Assembly: GCA_905178155.1 (NCBI GenBank)
Contig: CAJINV010000007.1
Span: 1,705,341-1,769,340, forward strand
Length of the DNA stretch: 64,000 nucleotides
Direction of reading: 5' to 3'
Source of the DNA: Amoebophrya sp. A120
Taxonomy: Eukaryota > Sar > Dinophyceae > Syndiniales > Amoebophryaceae
Under the pieces are notes generated by a model. That model made no database searches. It was not told where the DNA came from and saw nothing but the letters and a program-made list of their open reading frames with translations. The position numbers were made by a program, and so were the translations under genes. This document shows positions 1-11,400 of this stretch, in pieces. The stretch's first letter is position 1, and each line of letters starts with the position of its first letter.

Positions 1-1363
1 TCTTCGATTTGATTGATAGCTTAAAACCAAATTTAACTCAGAACGGATAAACTACTAAAACCTGTAACAACAGACTGTTAACTCAATAGCTTTACGAGAG
101 CAGCAGGTGGACGCCTACGATGGATTCGCTAAACGTGTTATCATGATAGCAACAAGATCCATTGTAGTTCTCGGTAGCTGCAACTCGAACAGATTTTATT
201 TGATTGTGATACGATACGCAAAGCAGACTTCTGCGAAAGGAGCCTCGTAAACCGATTGGAGCGAATGACAGAATAGCACTGTACTTAAACACCTCCTGTA
301 TAATAGCAGCCTGGAAGAGAGTCGTATCAGCTGAAGCTAAGAAAAATGAAAGGTAAAAACCAATTTTGTAAGGAGCAAGCCACTAGATTCCGAAGAGTTG
401 TACAGAGGAGCACGACGATGCTGTGTGCCAGCTGCAGTTGCTTTTCTCATTTTGATAGATAGAAGAAAAAAAACAAAAAGCCAATCGGTTTGATTGAAAA
501 TGCAAAATCTTTCGGTCTTGTCTTGCAGGCTTTCGTGTCTCCTGTTAACGAGAGAGAACGCAAGGTCGGTTCGTGCTGTGATGGAAAAATTGCAAGAAAT
601 GCAATTCGTATTCGGTTCTATCGCTATCTTCGTTCGAACAGAAGGAGATGGAGAAGTCAGAGCTTTATCAATTCTGAGGAAATTTTTCGGTCTAACTATT
701 GATGATTCGTCCAGCCGCTTGCTGATGTGATACCAATTCGTACAAAATCACTCATTCGTCGTTCAAGTTTTCACTACTTCGTGCGCGCAGTGGTCCTCCT
801 GCGCAGGAGCTTCTGTCGACGTTTTCGTTAGAAGCCTACTTCATTTGAAAAATGATTTTCCGTATGATTCCTCGCAGTGTCGCGTGTATCCCATTTCTGG
901 TACGTACTTTCGCGTATACTTGTTCTCTTCACAAATACCAAACCCAATTATTGTCTTAATTTTTTTGCAAATCCCAAACTCTTCTAAACTTAAATTCAGT
1001 CACCTCAATTGTTTATATTCCTTTCAACGCCAAGCATAGCCGCAACATGAGAAGCACGGCGCGCAAGTCGCCGTTTGCAGCAGGGAGAAATATTGAAGCG
1101 GTGGTGTGAGGAGCAACTAGCTGTACCCAAGAATTTTATTTTCAAGAACCGACGAAGACAGCCCCCACGGTTAGGACAAAACGTCTTCCTCTGTGACCAA
1201 TAGCAAGAAGCAGGCGGCAGCAAGTTCATCTACAGGCCAAGAGCAAGACGCAGCAGCAGCAGCAGCAGCAGCTTCTGGTTTTTTACCACAGGTGGATACA
1301 TCAACTAATTCGTCACAACTTGAAGACCAGTCCCCTCCTTTGAAACAACCCCGAAGCGCCACG
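1..1363. other. upstream stretch without a supported gene
   Basis: I see no credible coding exon here. Only short open frames with no recognisable protein are present. The right part is probably the 5' untranslated region of PKG-1 and holds a CAG/GCA trinucleotide run at about 1250-1271. That run lies in a frame open with the PKG-1 start but has no upstream ATG, since a TAG occurs in frame at about 1172. Confidence 0.5.
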
Positions 1364-4300
1364 ATGTTGAAGACAACATTCCTTCCCCAGTTCCAATTTA
1401 AGGGCGAGTCCCTGGCCCACCGGGTGATGTTCGCCGGGAATTTGCAGAAATTTCTGCAGGAGGTTCCCATGTTTAAGACGCTCCCCCCGGGCGACATTAA
1501 CCAGCTCGCGCAGCTGTGCGAGATCAAAACGTTTCCCCCGGGTACGGTATTGTTCAACTCCGGCGACCCCGGTGACTGCTTCTACCTCGTTCTGCAGGGC
1601 GAGGCGGAGGTACGGGTCGCGGACCATTCCTGGTTGAAGGTGGGCCAGGAAGCGCAGTTGGCGTGCCCCACGAAGATCGCGGGGCAAGTGTACCCGAAGG
1701 GAACCAAGGGGATTGTGGATAAATTCGACGGGAAGCGAGGGTATGATTTCATTTTCAGATTCACGTTTGATTTTCATTTACGTTTCTTCTACTTGCAGAG
1801 TTCGTTCTTGCATAAGCATGATAATTGATAAAGCAAGCAGGGATCTGCATCAAGGAGATACGTGTTGTATTGATCGACGCTTGTAGTCAAGAAGATCTCT
1901 GTGAAGGTGCACAAGAATTATGCGCACAGCACGACGGTACTACTAGTCGAATTACACTCGGAAATTATTAGGTCTAAATTGAAACCCGTTCTTGAATTAT
2001 ATCAGGTACCCCTACACGTTCCGCACGTTTGACAACGTCCGCGGGCGGGTCGCGGAGCACGAGCTGGTTCCGATTGACAACAGTGAAAAGCACGCCGAGA
2101 AATGCATCTGCCTCCTGCGTCCGGGCGACTACTGCGGCGAGCAGGCGATTCTGAAGAATGCATTCCGCAACGCCACCGTCCTCGCCCGGCCGGATTCCGA
2201 GAAGCCCCTCGTGTGCGCGGCCCTGACGAAGGCGCAGTTCCAACAGATCGACCTGGGTCACAAGCTCACCTTCCCGCGGAGAAAAGCCGTGATGGCGATC
2301 GACGACGCGTACGAGCACCGGTTGGAGAAGAAGGAGACGACCAAATCCGCCGAGGACGCGGAGTTCATCCGGAACGCGATTAAGCAGAACAAGATCCTGA
2401 AGGACTTGATCGATTTATCGGAGGAGGACGTGAACGCCATGGTGCGCGTGGCCTATAAGCTCGAGGTGCACACGGGCGAGATTCTCATCAAGGAGGGAGA
2501 CTTGTTCGCCACCGAGTTTTTCGTCGTGAAGAGCGGAAATTTTGTCTTCAACATCGCTGCGCGCAACGGGTCCGAGCACGACAAGCTGTTCCAGATGCAG
2601 ATGATGAAGAGTTGCAAAGCGGGCGGCAGCTTCGGCGAGATCGCTCTACTCTACCACTGCCAGCGGGAGGCGACGGTCACCTGTGCGGAGAATGCGGTAT
2701 ACTTTAAGGGATTTGATGCTATGATTATGATCATCATCGTCACTTGCTTTGCCATGTCTTGCCACGATTTTTTCCAGGATCAACTTGCACGAGATAGCAT
2801 GAAGAACACATCGTAGTACTTCTACGTAAGTAGTTCATTTTGAGAGTGAATGAAAGTTCCAGGCTACATTGCTCATTTGCACCATTGCCATCGTATTCGT
2901 AACAGCAAGATGAAGCGCAAAAACTAAATGAACCAACATGCTCACTCAACAGATTGTCTACGCCATCGACCGCGTTGCGTTCAAGAACGCTTTGTACCAA
3001 AATCGGAAGAAACAGCTGCTGAAGTACGTCGAGATTATCCGGGGCGTACCGCAATTCAACTGCCTCCTCAACGACGAGGTCGAGGCTTTTGCCGAGGCTT
3101 TGTACGAGCGACACTACATCCAAAACGAGTACATTGTCCGGGAGAACGAGGTCGCGACGATGTTCTCGATTTTAATCTCCGGCGAGATCGACATCAACGG
3201 GAAAAAATACAACGCGAAGGACTCCTCCGGGTTCTTTTTCGGGGACGAATGCTTGCTGCGGTCCGCCGTGTCCCAACACACGGTGAAGTGCTTGTCTGAA
3301 GATGTGCTCGTCGCCTGCATGTCGAAGCACGACTTCGAACGGTTGTTAGGCCCGCTGGAGGAACTCATGCTCGCGACCAACGCGGGCAAACCCCGGGTCA
3401 GCAAGGTCGCGGTGAAAAAACAGAACGAGCAGGCGGACACGTCTCACATGACGGACATTAAGATGACGGACCTGAAGCGCGTTGGGATGCTGGGGTGTGG
3501 CGGGTTCGGCGCGGTGTCTCTAGAGCAGCACCGCCAGACCGGCAAGTGCTACGCGCTGAAGCAAATGTCGAAAGCGTACGTGGTAAAATGTAAGATGCAG
3601 AAGTCGATTATGAACGAGAAGAAGATCCAGCTGATGTGCAACTCCGATTTCATTGTGCGCCTGTACCAAACCTTCAACTCCCGCGACCACTTGTTCTTAC
3701 TTTTGGAGCCGGTTTTGGGCGGGGAACTGTACCACACCTACCACAAGAAGAAGATGCACGGGGACTCGACGAAAGCGCGATTTTACGCGGCGACCACCTG
3801 CACGGCGTTCTCACATCTGCACGAGAAACAGGTGATCTTCCGGGATTTGAAGCCGGAAAACTTGCTGTTAGACCACGAGGGGCGGTGCAAATTGACGGAT
3901 ATGGGGCTCGCGAAACAAACCACCGTGAAAACCTACACGACGTGCGGCACGCCGGATTACTTCGCCCCGGAGATCATCGCCCGGTCCGGACACCACGTGG
4001 GGGTCGATTGGTGGACGCTGGGGGTTTTGATCCACGAGCTGATGTCCGGCCACGCGCCTTTCGAAGCGGCGCAGCCCCAGCAGATCTACGCGAAGGTCAG
4101 GCGGGGGGTGAGTCAGGTGACCTTTACCTACCAGGGGTCGGATCCGTATGCGGTGGAGATGGTGAAGGGGCTGTTGAAGCAGGAACCCAACGAGCGACTC
4201 CCCATGCTCCCCGGCGGGATGGAGAACGTGCACAACCACAACTGGTACGTCAAGGCAGGCTTCAACTGGAAGGACTTCGAGAACAAAACCATGAAGGTCC

Positions 4301-4428
4301 CCTACAAGCCGGATGTGAAGGGACCAACGGATATCTCCAACTTCAAGTGCAGAACGGAGGCAGACATGCCGAAACACTTTCAGATGGAATACAAAGACCC
4401 CGGTGACGGATGGGATAAGGACTTCTAA
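1364..4428 (+). CDS. cGMP-dependent protein kinase, PKG-1 (3 exons)
   Basis: An 847-residue AGC kinase with three cyclic-nucleotide-binding domains (cNBDs). Exons are 1364-1740, 2006-2696 and 2953-4428; both introns are GT-AG and keep frame. The ATG at 1364 is chosen because the frame has no upstream ATG after a stop and because PKG-2 aligns from the same point. cNBD1 (about residues 25-200) is interrupted at about 90-150 by an SH3-like module (YPKGTKGIVDKFDGKRGYPY). Its phosphate-binding cassette GEQAILKNAFRNATV and that of cNBD2 (FGEIALLYHCQREATV) look intact. cNBD3 has FGDECLLRSAVSQHTV, which lacks the conserved Arg and is probably degenerate. The kinase domain starts at about residue 529, with LGCGGFG, RDLKPEN (about 650) and [12 protein letters not shown]. 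The usual DFG is DMG (about 671). The C-terminus GWDKDF resembles an AGC tail. It presumably phosphorylates Ser/Thr targets in response to cGMP. Confidence 0.95.
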
Positions 4429-6209
4429 ATGTTGTTGCTGGGAGTCTTTTGATAGTTTGATGCTACTTCGCTTAGCTGTCCTGGAGAGATGCTTTTTAAG
4501 CACGACATTTTTGTTTTATCATGATAGTCATAGCATAGTACATTTTCAGTTGCAGCACGCAGGAGAGGAGGTTTCCTATGATTTTTCAGAACGTTCAGTC
4601 TTTGTTTAGCATACACAGTATTTTACTAATTTAGGCTTTGCATAATTTGAATTTCGAAACTTTTACTTGTTACACATAGTATTTCCACTTCCACTCACGA
4701 GGCGGTGGCCGTTTCCATGGCCGCGTAGTGTTTTTTTACATACATAAGATTACACATCATCTGGTTGTTTTTAAATTCCAATCGCAATCATCACGCATGA
4801 CGTTAGGAGTTACACGGCTCCTCTCAATGTCTGTACTATATTACCACGCAAAAATGCTGTACCAAATTAATGCTAGCTCGCTCCAATGGGTAGTTGTAGT
4901 TGTGATCTGATGGATTTACTTCCGCCATTGCCATTCGGAGTTGCTTGCTCTCACAGCATGTGCATTATTGTCTCTGGTAGGGTTCTAAGTAGACAAAGTT
5001 TATTTTTGCCATTTCCCGAGTGATAAAATTAGAAGCACAAAAACGAGGAGCTGCACATGTGACACTAAATGCGTAGTACCAAAAACATAAATCGGGGCGT
5101 CGCTTGGGGCGTCAGCACCAGCAACACGGCATGTGTTGTGAGCTGCTGCTCCTTGTCAAGCATGACAGTTGGGTGCCGACAAGATGCATGCAGATTTCTG
5201 CTACTTCAGAACAACAACAAGAAAGCCACCGATATTCCGTCACACACTGGGTGCCGGGAAAACTCTCCATGATAACCTTCATGTGAGATTCATGATATGA
5301 CTACTTTGGTATGATAATTCTTTACGTTTACTCATTTCTTGGAGAATCTGAATCAAAAACCGGCACAGCTGATGCTTCGCGAATGAGGCTGTGGCCGTGA
5401 GGACAAGCGGACCTGTAAAAGTTCGGATATGTTGAGTGATGTGTTCGTCGCACAACACTACGAGGAAGTAGATGATTATCTCTACACGGCTGCGACCACG
5501 AAGATGAATCACAAGCACAACAAATCAACACAATCAAATCCTTCGGTCCATAAGATTAAAGTCCTCGTCCAGCAGAAACAGCATAAGTATACGAAAAAGT
5601 CCTCATGTACAGGTATTAAGCTGCAGATGGACACAAAAGCAATAGTTCGGTCTTTGTTCGTGCAAGCGGAACTTGATCTCGATTAATCTGCATACAAAAA
5701 TCGTGCCGGTTTGGTTGTCGTTTTGGTTTTTCGTTCTCCCCGTCGTGTTTTAGTTTCTTCTTAAGCTTGTCGTTCAGCTTGTTGCTTCGAGATCTTCATC
5801 GCGATAGAAGATAATGGCCGCAACCGTGCAAAACTTTCCTCAGCAGCCTTTACAGTCGTATTGTTGACTCTGTCTTGTTCCCCCATGCACCCCCCCCCCC
5901 CGAAACCGAGTAAAAAAGTACTTTAATAAAGACTTGGTGTACTAGTCTTTAGACCCTGCTGCTGCTGCTGCTAGATCTATCGCTTTCGTCCTGCATTTCA
6001 TTTTCTATTTTTTTTTTTTTTTGAAATTTTTTTTTTTTTTTCGCGGACCGTTCTTCCCTTTTCGCAAGTTCTTTATTTGACCACTTGCTTGTTCAATAAA
6101 TTTTAATTTTTGTTTTATTATTTCACCCACTGCAACGGCCCAGGCCCACGGGACTAAGTTCTTACACGCTCAGCTGCGAGAAGACCCCCTTTCAATACTA
6201 AAAGACAAA
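4429..6209. other. intergenic, no gene seen
   Basis: AT-rich sequence with only short unconvincing open frames; the longest, about 85 codons near 5429-5686, has no recognisable features. It contains a run of about 12 C near 5890-5901 and two T runs at about 6008-6022 and 6027-6041, just upstream of the next gene. Confidence 0.5.
6008..6041. repeat. paired poly-T tracts
   Basis: Two T runs of about 15 nt are separated by GAAA, about 170 bp upstream of the ATG at 6210. They could be part of a pyrimidine tract for a trans- or cis-splice acceptor, but this cannot be shown from sequence alone. Confidence 0.6.
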
Positions 6210-7389
6210 ATGGTAATTTCCGACCAGCTTGCGGAAGAGCTGGGGACGAAAATCACCACCGATTTTGCCCACCGGAAAACGGTGAAGCAACGGCGGGAAC
6301 TGGTGTCCAAAGTGCTCGTATGGATTGCAAAAATGTCTGGGTCTGGAAGATTGCAACTTGTCATGCTGAAACCGAATCATGCAAAAATCTGCGTTGCATG
6401 ACTGCCAAAAGCTGCCCACTTTCGACCAAGTTGGGCGGGAGTTTCTCATGCAGGATGGGCATGGCAGAGATCTCCCGGACTCTGTCATGCTAGGTCCCGC
6501 ATTCCAGACCTCATGGGTCATGGAAAACCTGCATGACAAGTTTGCATTCTTCCAGACCCAGACATTTTTACATTTGATAGCTCGGCCCGAAGGATGAGGA
6601 AACCGGGAAATTTCCGGACAAGGAGGTTCGGAAACTATCCTGAGTAAAAACGTACCCACACCAGAGTTGTAATGCAGATTTGCAAAGACAGGAAGACTTG
6701 TAATGCGCAACCCCATGACAGGCATTCTCAAGCGTGTTTGCGTTTGGGAGCTTGTAATACTGTAAACAGGATTAGCAGATCGATTTGTTATGCGGATTCC
6801 CTTGCTAAACTGCACTACAATACAGCCTGCAACTTGTCATGCGTGACTCACAAAACTCCTAGGCTTGTGTTGCAAAATCCTCATCCTGACTCTGGTGTGG
6901 GTACGTTTTTACTCAGGAGAGAAACTGGCGGTTATTCTGGTGCAAATAGCCGTGTACACGGGTAGTTTAGATAAGTTCCAGTCTTTGAAACGGGACGACA
7001 AAATGTCCATGAAGAAAATTGTGAACAAGATGGTGAACAACAAAAAAGACGGCGGGTTCCCGAAACTGTGCAACACCCTGTTCGAGTCTGGGCCGCCGTT
7101 ACCGCCCATAGTGTGGAAGTTGCGCGAGGCGCCGAAGCCGGTCGGATTCATGGCAAAGATGGCGAACAAACAATCCTTGAGCAAACAGTGCTCCCAGAGC
7201 CTGTTGAAGAGTGGAAGCACCGCATCGTTGGGCGATCTGGTGGTGTCTGCCGCGGCCGGAGACATGGCAAAGAAATTGGAAAGACGGCAGTCACAGGAGC
7301 AGGGCAGTCTGCTCGGAGGAGGTGCCGATGAACAAGTAGGGGCTCGTCCAGCAAGTCCGTCTGCTGGAGGAGCTCTCGGTTCGTCGTAA
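6210..7389 (+). CDS. hypothetical protein, 207 aa, interrupted by two introners
   Basis: I do not recognise this protein. Exons 6210-6318, 6585-6635 and 6926-7389 sum to 624 nt, exactly 208 codons including the stop, once each introner plus one TSD copy is removed. The protein starts MVISDQLAEELGTKITTDF and is rich in Lys and Arg. Its middle has a Pro-rich segment (PPLPPIVWKLREAPKPVGF). The C-terminal third is low complexity (Ser, Gly, Ala). No signal peptide or membrane segment is obvious. It sits between two PKG genes on the same strand, but nothing in its sequence ties it to them. The short 51-nt middle exon shows how closely two unrelated introners can insert in one gene. Confidence 0.75.
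6319..6579 (+). mobile_element. introner, family C, in the 6210 gene
   Basis: This 261-bp element has inverted ends: left TATGGATTGCAAAAATGTCT, and a right end whose complement begins TATCAAATGTAAAAATGTCT. The match continues through GGGTCTGGAAG. It is flanked by a perfect 5-bp TSD, GCTCG (6314-6318 and 6580-6584). Excision of element plus one TSD joins KVL to GPKDEETGK in frame. The junction lacks GT-AG at any placement within the TSD. Confidence 0.88.
6636..6920 (-). mobile_element. introner, family A, reverse orientation
   Basis: This 285-bp element has left end TATCCTGAGTAAAAACGTAC and a matching inverted right end, with GATA changed to GAGA at its extreme end. The TSD is GAAAC (6631-6635 and 6921-6925). 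Its interior matches the elements at 16146 and 40847 only when reverse-complemented, so it is inserted in the opposite direction. Excision joins EVRK to LAVILVQ in frame. Confidence 0.9.
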
Positions 7390-8432
7390 GAAGAAACATT
7401 TTTTTTTGCTGATGAAAACCTGGCTGCTGTTGACGAGAGTCAATTTCTTCTTGCGATGAATACGATGCAGCAACAAGAGCAGCAACGCCAAAAACTTTCT
7501 TTGTATGAGCAAAACGAATGCTTGAGCTCGTGTACCCCACGACGACGCTGAAAAAAAAATAAAAATTCATACAGCGGCTTTGATCTTCGTCTTCCAAGAA
7601 CACATCCAATTTTACAGACTTTCAAATCGAACACGCACGACATCGGAAGAACTCCAGCTGCATCGGTCTTCTAAAACAAAAGCAGCATTAGAGATCGATG
7701 AATTTGTTTCTCAGTGTCTCTTCATCAGGACGAGCGCTCCTTCTCGGTTCCAAAGTTCCTCCACTGACCTGGACTTCGGTTGGTTTGATATTCGTGTGAA
7801 AAAGGCAAATTCGGAAGCTATCTCGGTTGTGGTGTTTCGCACGCCCAGTTTCATTTTCCAGTCGGTTGTCGCATTTATGGTCGCTCGTGTACTTATCCAG
7901 TTCGTTCTTCTTCTCCTTCATTATCGATTCGTTTCGTGCAGGTGCTTTTTCGTTCCGAACAAGCATCCGTTTGTCAACAAACGGAGCGTCGCTAACCTAT
8001 TTCGTGGCAGAAACTTACACTTACTTCACTTTTCCATCAAGGGAAACAAGGAGTGCATATGATTTGACGCAATCACATGGCAGGACCTCAAGATTTCTCG
8101 TACCCATGATACTCAGTTTTTACGGATCACAACTACACTTTTACTTAGTTGCGTATGCGTTGAGCACTTTTTTGAATCACGGATGAAAGTCACCAGATTT
8201 TTATAGCCATGCATGTGGACACCGAGCTTCGTAGGAGTAGCAGGCATGCCCTTAGTACGCACTGGTAACTTGTTCTACCCGGCGTAGAAGCAAGCTGAAC
8301 CTGAAAGACGCAGACCTCACATAACCTTTACATCTAGCTCTTGCGTCCACTGAGCAAAAAATGCTTATTTCTACATGCTGCTAGCCTAAAAAAAACTTCT
8401 ACCCCCACCAGTATCTTCACAGAAGAGCCATC
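7390..8432. other. intergenic, no gene seen
   Basis: An open frame of about 160 codons at 7580-8062 is Phe/Ser/Arg-rich with no domain or compositional sign of coding, so I do not call it. The right part is probably the PKG-2 5' untranslated region. Confidence 0.5.
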
Positions 8433-11400
8433 ATGTTTCTCCCCGCGCCCCGCGCAATCGTGGATTTGACCACGGCCAACCAGAAGCTGTTTTTTCGTGG
8501 CCGACTGCGAGAATGTCTGAAGGACATCCCGTTGTTTTCCAAACTGTCCGTTGCGCAGCGGGAGAATTTAGGGCAGGCCATGATGTTGGAGCAACTTGTT
8601 CCCGGGGCGGTGGTGTGCAACGAGGGGGAGGAGGGGGACATGATGTACGTTTTACTGCAAGGACTTCTGGAAGTCCAGACCTGCGACCACAGCTTTTTGA
8701 AGAAGGGCCACACCTGTCAGCTCGCAGTCGATTGCACGATCAAGGGAGAAAAGTATCCGCGAGGGACCCGGGGGGTCATTGACAAAGTCGATTTGTCCAG
8801 GGGGTTCCCCTACACCTTTCGCGTGTCGGACACCCGGACGAAGGGGGAAAAGAAGGAGAAGAAGAGAAAAACTAAAGCTACGCCAAAAAGCCAGGAGGAA
8901 AAATCTGCCAGCAGTGGCAGTGACAAAGAGCTACCCAGTGGCGATGAGGCGGGCGAAGGAGGTGGAGAAATGAATATTAAAGGGGAAAAGAAGAACAAGA
9001 AAAAACGGAAAAACAGGTCAATGGGTTCTGCAGAACAAACACAGAGCGAGGACAGCGAGCCACGAAGTGGCGCAGAGGGACAAGATGAAGAAGCAACAGA
9101 TAGTCTTAAACAGGGTTTAGCCGTTGTGAAGAAAAAGGCGAAGTCGAAGGACAACGCGGCAGAGCAGGAAACTAAGGACACCGCCATCCGTGGGAGATTA
9201 GCTGGTTACGAGCTGGAGCCGTTGGAAGACAGTGAGCTTTTCAAGCCGAAGACCATCGCGTTTCTCCGTCCGGGGGATTATTTCGGGGAGCAGTCGTTAT
9301 TGCGGAATTGTGCGCGCGATGCTTCGGTGATCGTCCCACCAAATTTGGTGGAGCTGATGGAGCAGCAGAGGTTGCGGACCTCTTCGCGCCTCGGTAGTTC
9401 TTTCCTGCTGCACAAGCACGACTCCAGTGCAACTTTAGGTGGTAATATGTTGTTGAAAAAGATGGCTTCCTCTGGCACGGTGATAAATCAGAAAACACCT
9501 ACTTCACCCGAAAGCGCAGCGGAGCAGCAGATGACAGGTGGGGCGCAACAAGAAGTAGAACTAGTGGCAGTGACGCCCATAACTACACCTGCCGCAGGCG
9601 ACACACCAGCTCCATCTCCTCCTCCGGAAACAACTGATTCACCTAACGGCGCGCCAGCCTCTGCACCAGCAGCCGCAGCCGATAAGACTGGCACCACGAC
9701 GACGAACCTTGTTACTAGCGTTTTTTCAGACAAGTCCAATACCTCTCTTCACAGCGCCGTCTCTACTACTTCCCGAGATCAAAAGATCGATCCCAACGCC
9801 TGTATCGTCGCGTGTCTGGAGAAGAAGGAGTTCGAAAGGCTAAACTTGCGACGCGACATTGTGTTTCCCACGCGCCCGGCGGTGCGGGTCGTTGAAGAGG
9901 ACGTGGAAAAGCGGCTGAAGGGGAAAGACTTGCGGAAGACGGAGCACGAAAGACAATTCCTACTGCAAGCGCTACGTGATGACGTTCTACTTCGGGAGAT
10001 ATGCGACTTGGACGAGAAAGATCTGGTCCACATGGTGGAGATGGCGTACAAGCGGACGGTAACCTCGAACGAAATCATCACGCACGAGGGGGATCTATTC
10101 GCGCACGAGTGTTACATAGTCCAGTCCGGGGAATACCAGTGCATCGATCACGTCACGGTGATGGGAAGCAGTGACGGAGCTGCAAGTTCTGCGAACACAA
10201 CAACTACGGCCACAGGATCAGCAGAGACGAGAACGAACAATTACGTCTTCGGTGAAGCGGGCCTGCAAGCCGCGGGAATACAGACGGCAGGAGCGAACTT
10301 CACAGGTGGGACGACAGGAGCTGCAGGCGCGGGTCTAAATACTGCAGGTGGTGGTATATTGAAGAGAATGCAAACGAATTCCGCACTCTCAACACAGCCG
10401 CCAGGGACAGCAGCAGGAACAGCAGCCAACAGCCCCACCGTGACGATAGCGGCCCCGACGCCCTCGAGGAACAAAAAGGTGTCGAAGGTAGCTCTACTCG
10501 CGAACAAATTCGGCGGCGCCAAGCCGATAAACTTGCTCCCAACGCCAAGTCCGGGTATGAGCCCCAAAGGACTGTTATCTTCGGAGCAGCAGGACGGAGG
10601 CGGAACTCTTGCTAACGACGACACGTCCACAGGAGCGGTTAGCACAGCAAAAAACTATACAGCGACGAAAAATAAACAAGGACAAGCTTCTTCAAACTGG
10701 CTAAGTCTGAGCAATATTTTGGGGTTCGGAGATAAATCAAGCACAACCAGGGAACAACGAGGAGGTACACAAGGAAGGGATTTGGCATCCTGGATTACAG
10801 AGTCGGAACAACAAGATGGGACAACTACATCACCTCCAGGCCAAGAACTGAGGAACTCGAACAGCCCCTATATGAACAACGGCGCCAAGGGGCAGGCCTT
10901 CAGTAAGAACAAGCTGCATCACATGCAGTCCTTTGCGGATTTCACTACTCCACCGAAAATGAACTGGAACAACGTGAACAACTTGTTTGGAACCCTGTCA
11001 AACCGCGAGATGAAATCGCACGAGCGAGCGCATGCCCGGTACAACGAGAGGCTGCTGAAGCAAATGTTTACCCCCTCCGGCGGGTTGAAGCCGGGCGATT
11101 TGTTCGGCCACGTCGCCGTGCTGGAGCACCGGACCACGATCGCGACGGTGCGGTGCGTGAGCGAGGTCGGAACCCTGTGGGTGTTGGACCGGGTTGCGTT
11201 CCGTGCGGTCGTGCGCCGGAACCTGCAGGCGCGGCTGCAAAAGTACGTGACCGTGATCCGGAACATACCTGAATTTAACGCTCTACTCGTCGAAGAGGTG
11301 GAGGCCTTAGCGGAATGTTTCTACTTGAAGTACTTCGCGAAACGGGAGCGGATTCAGACCAAGCAGGACTCCAGTCAGCAAACCTTTTTCATTCTCCTGT

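Noticed and set aside
7580-8062. 160-codon open frame upstream of PKG-2
   Set aside because: No domain, no compositional sign of coding, and probably part of the 5' region of PKG-2.
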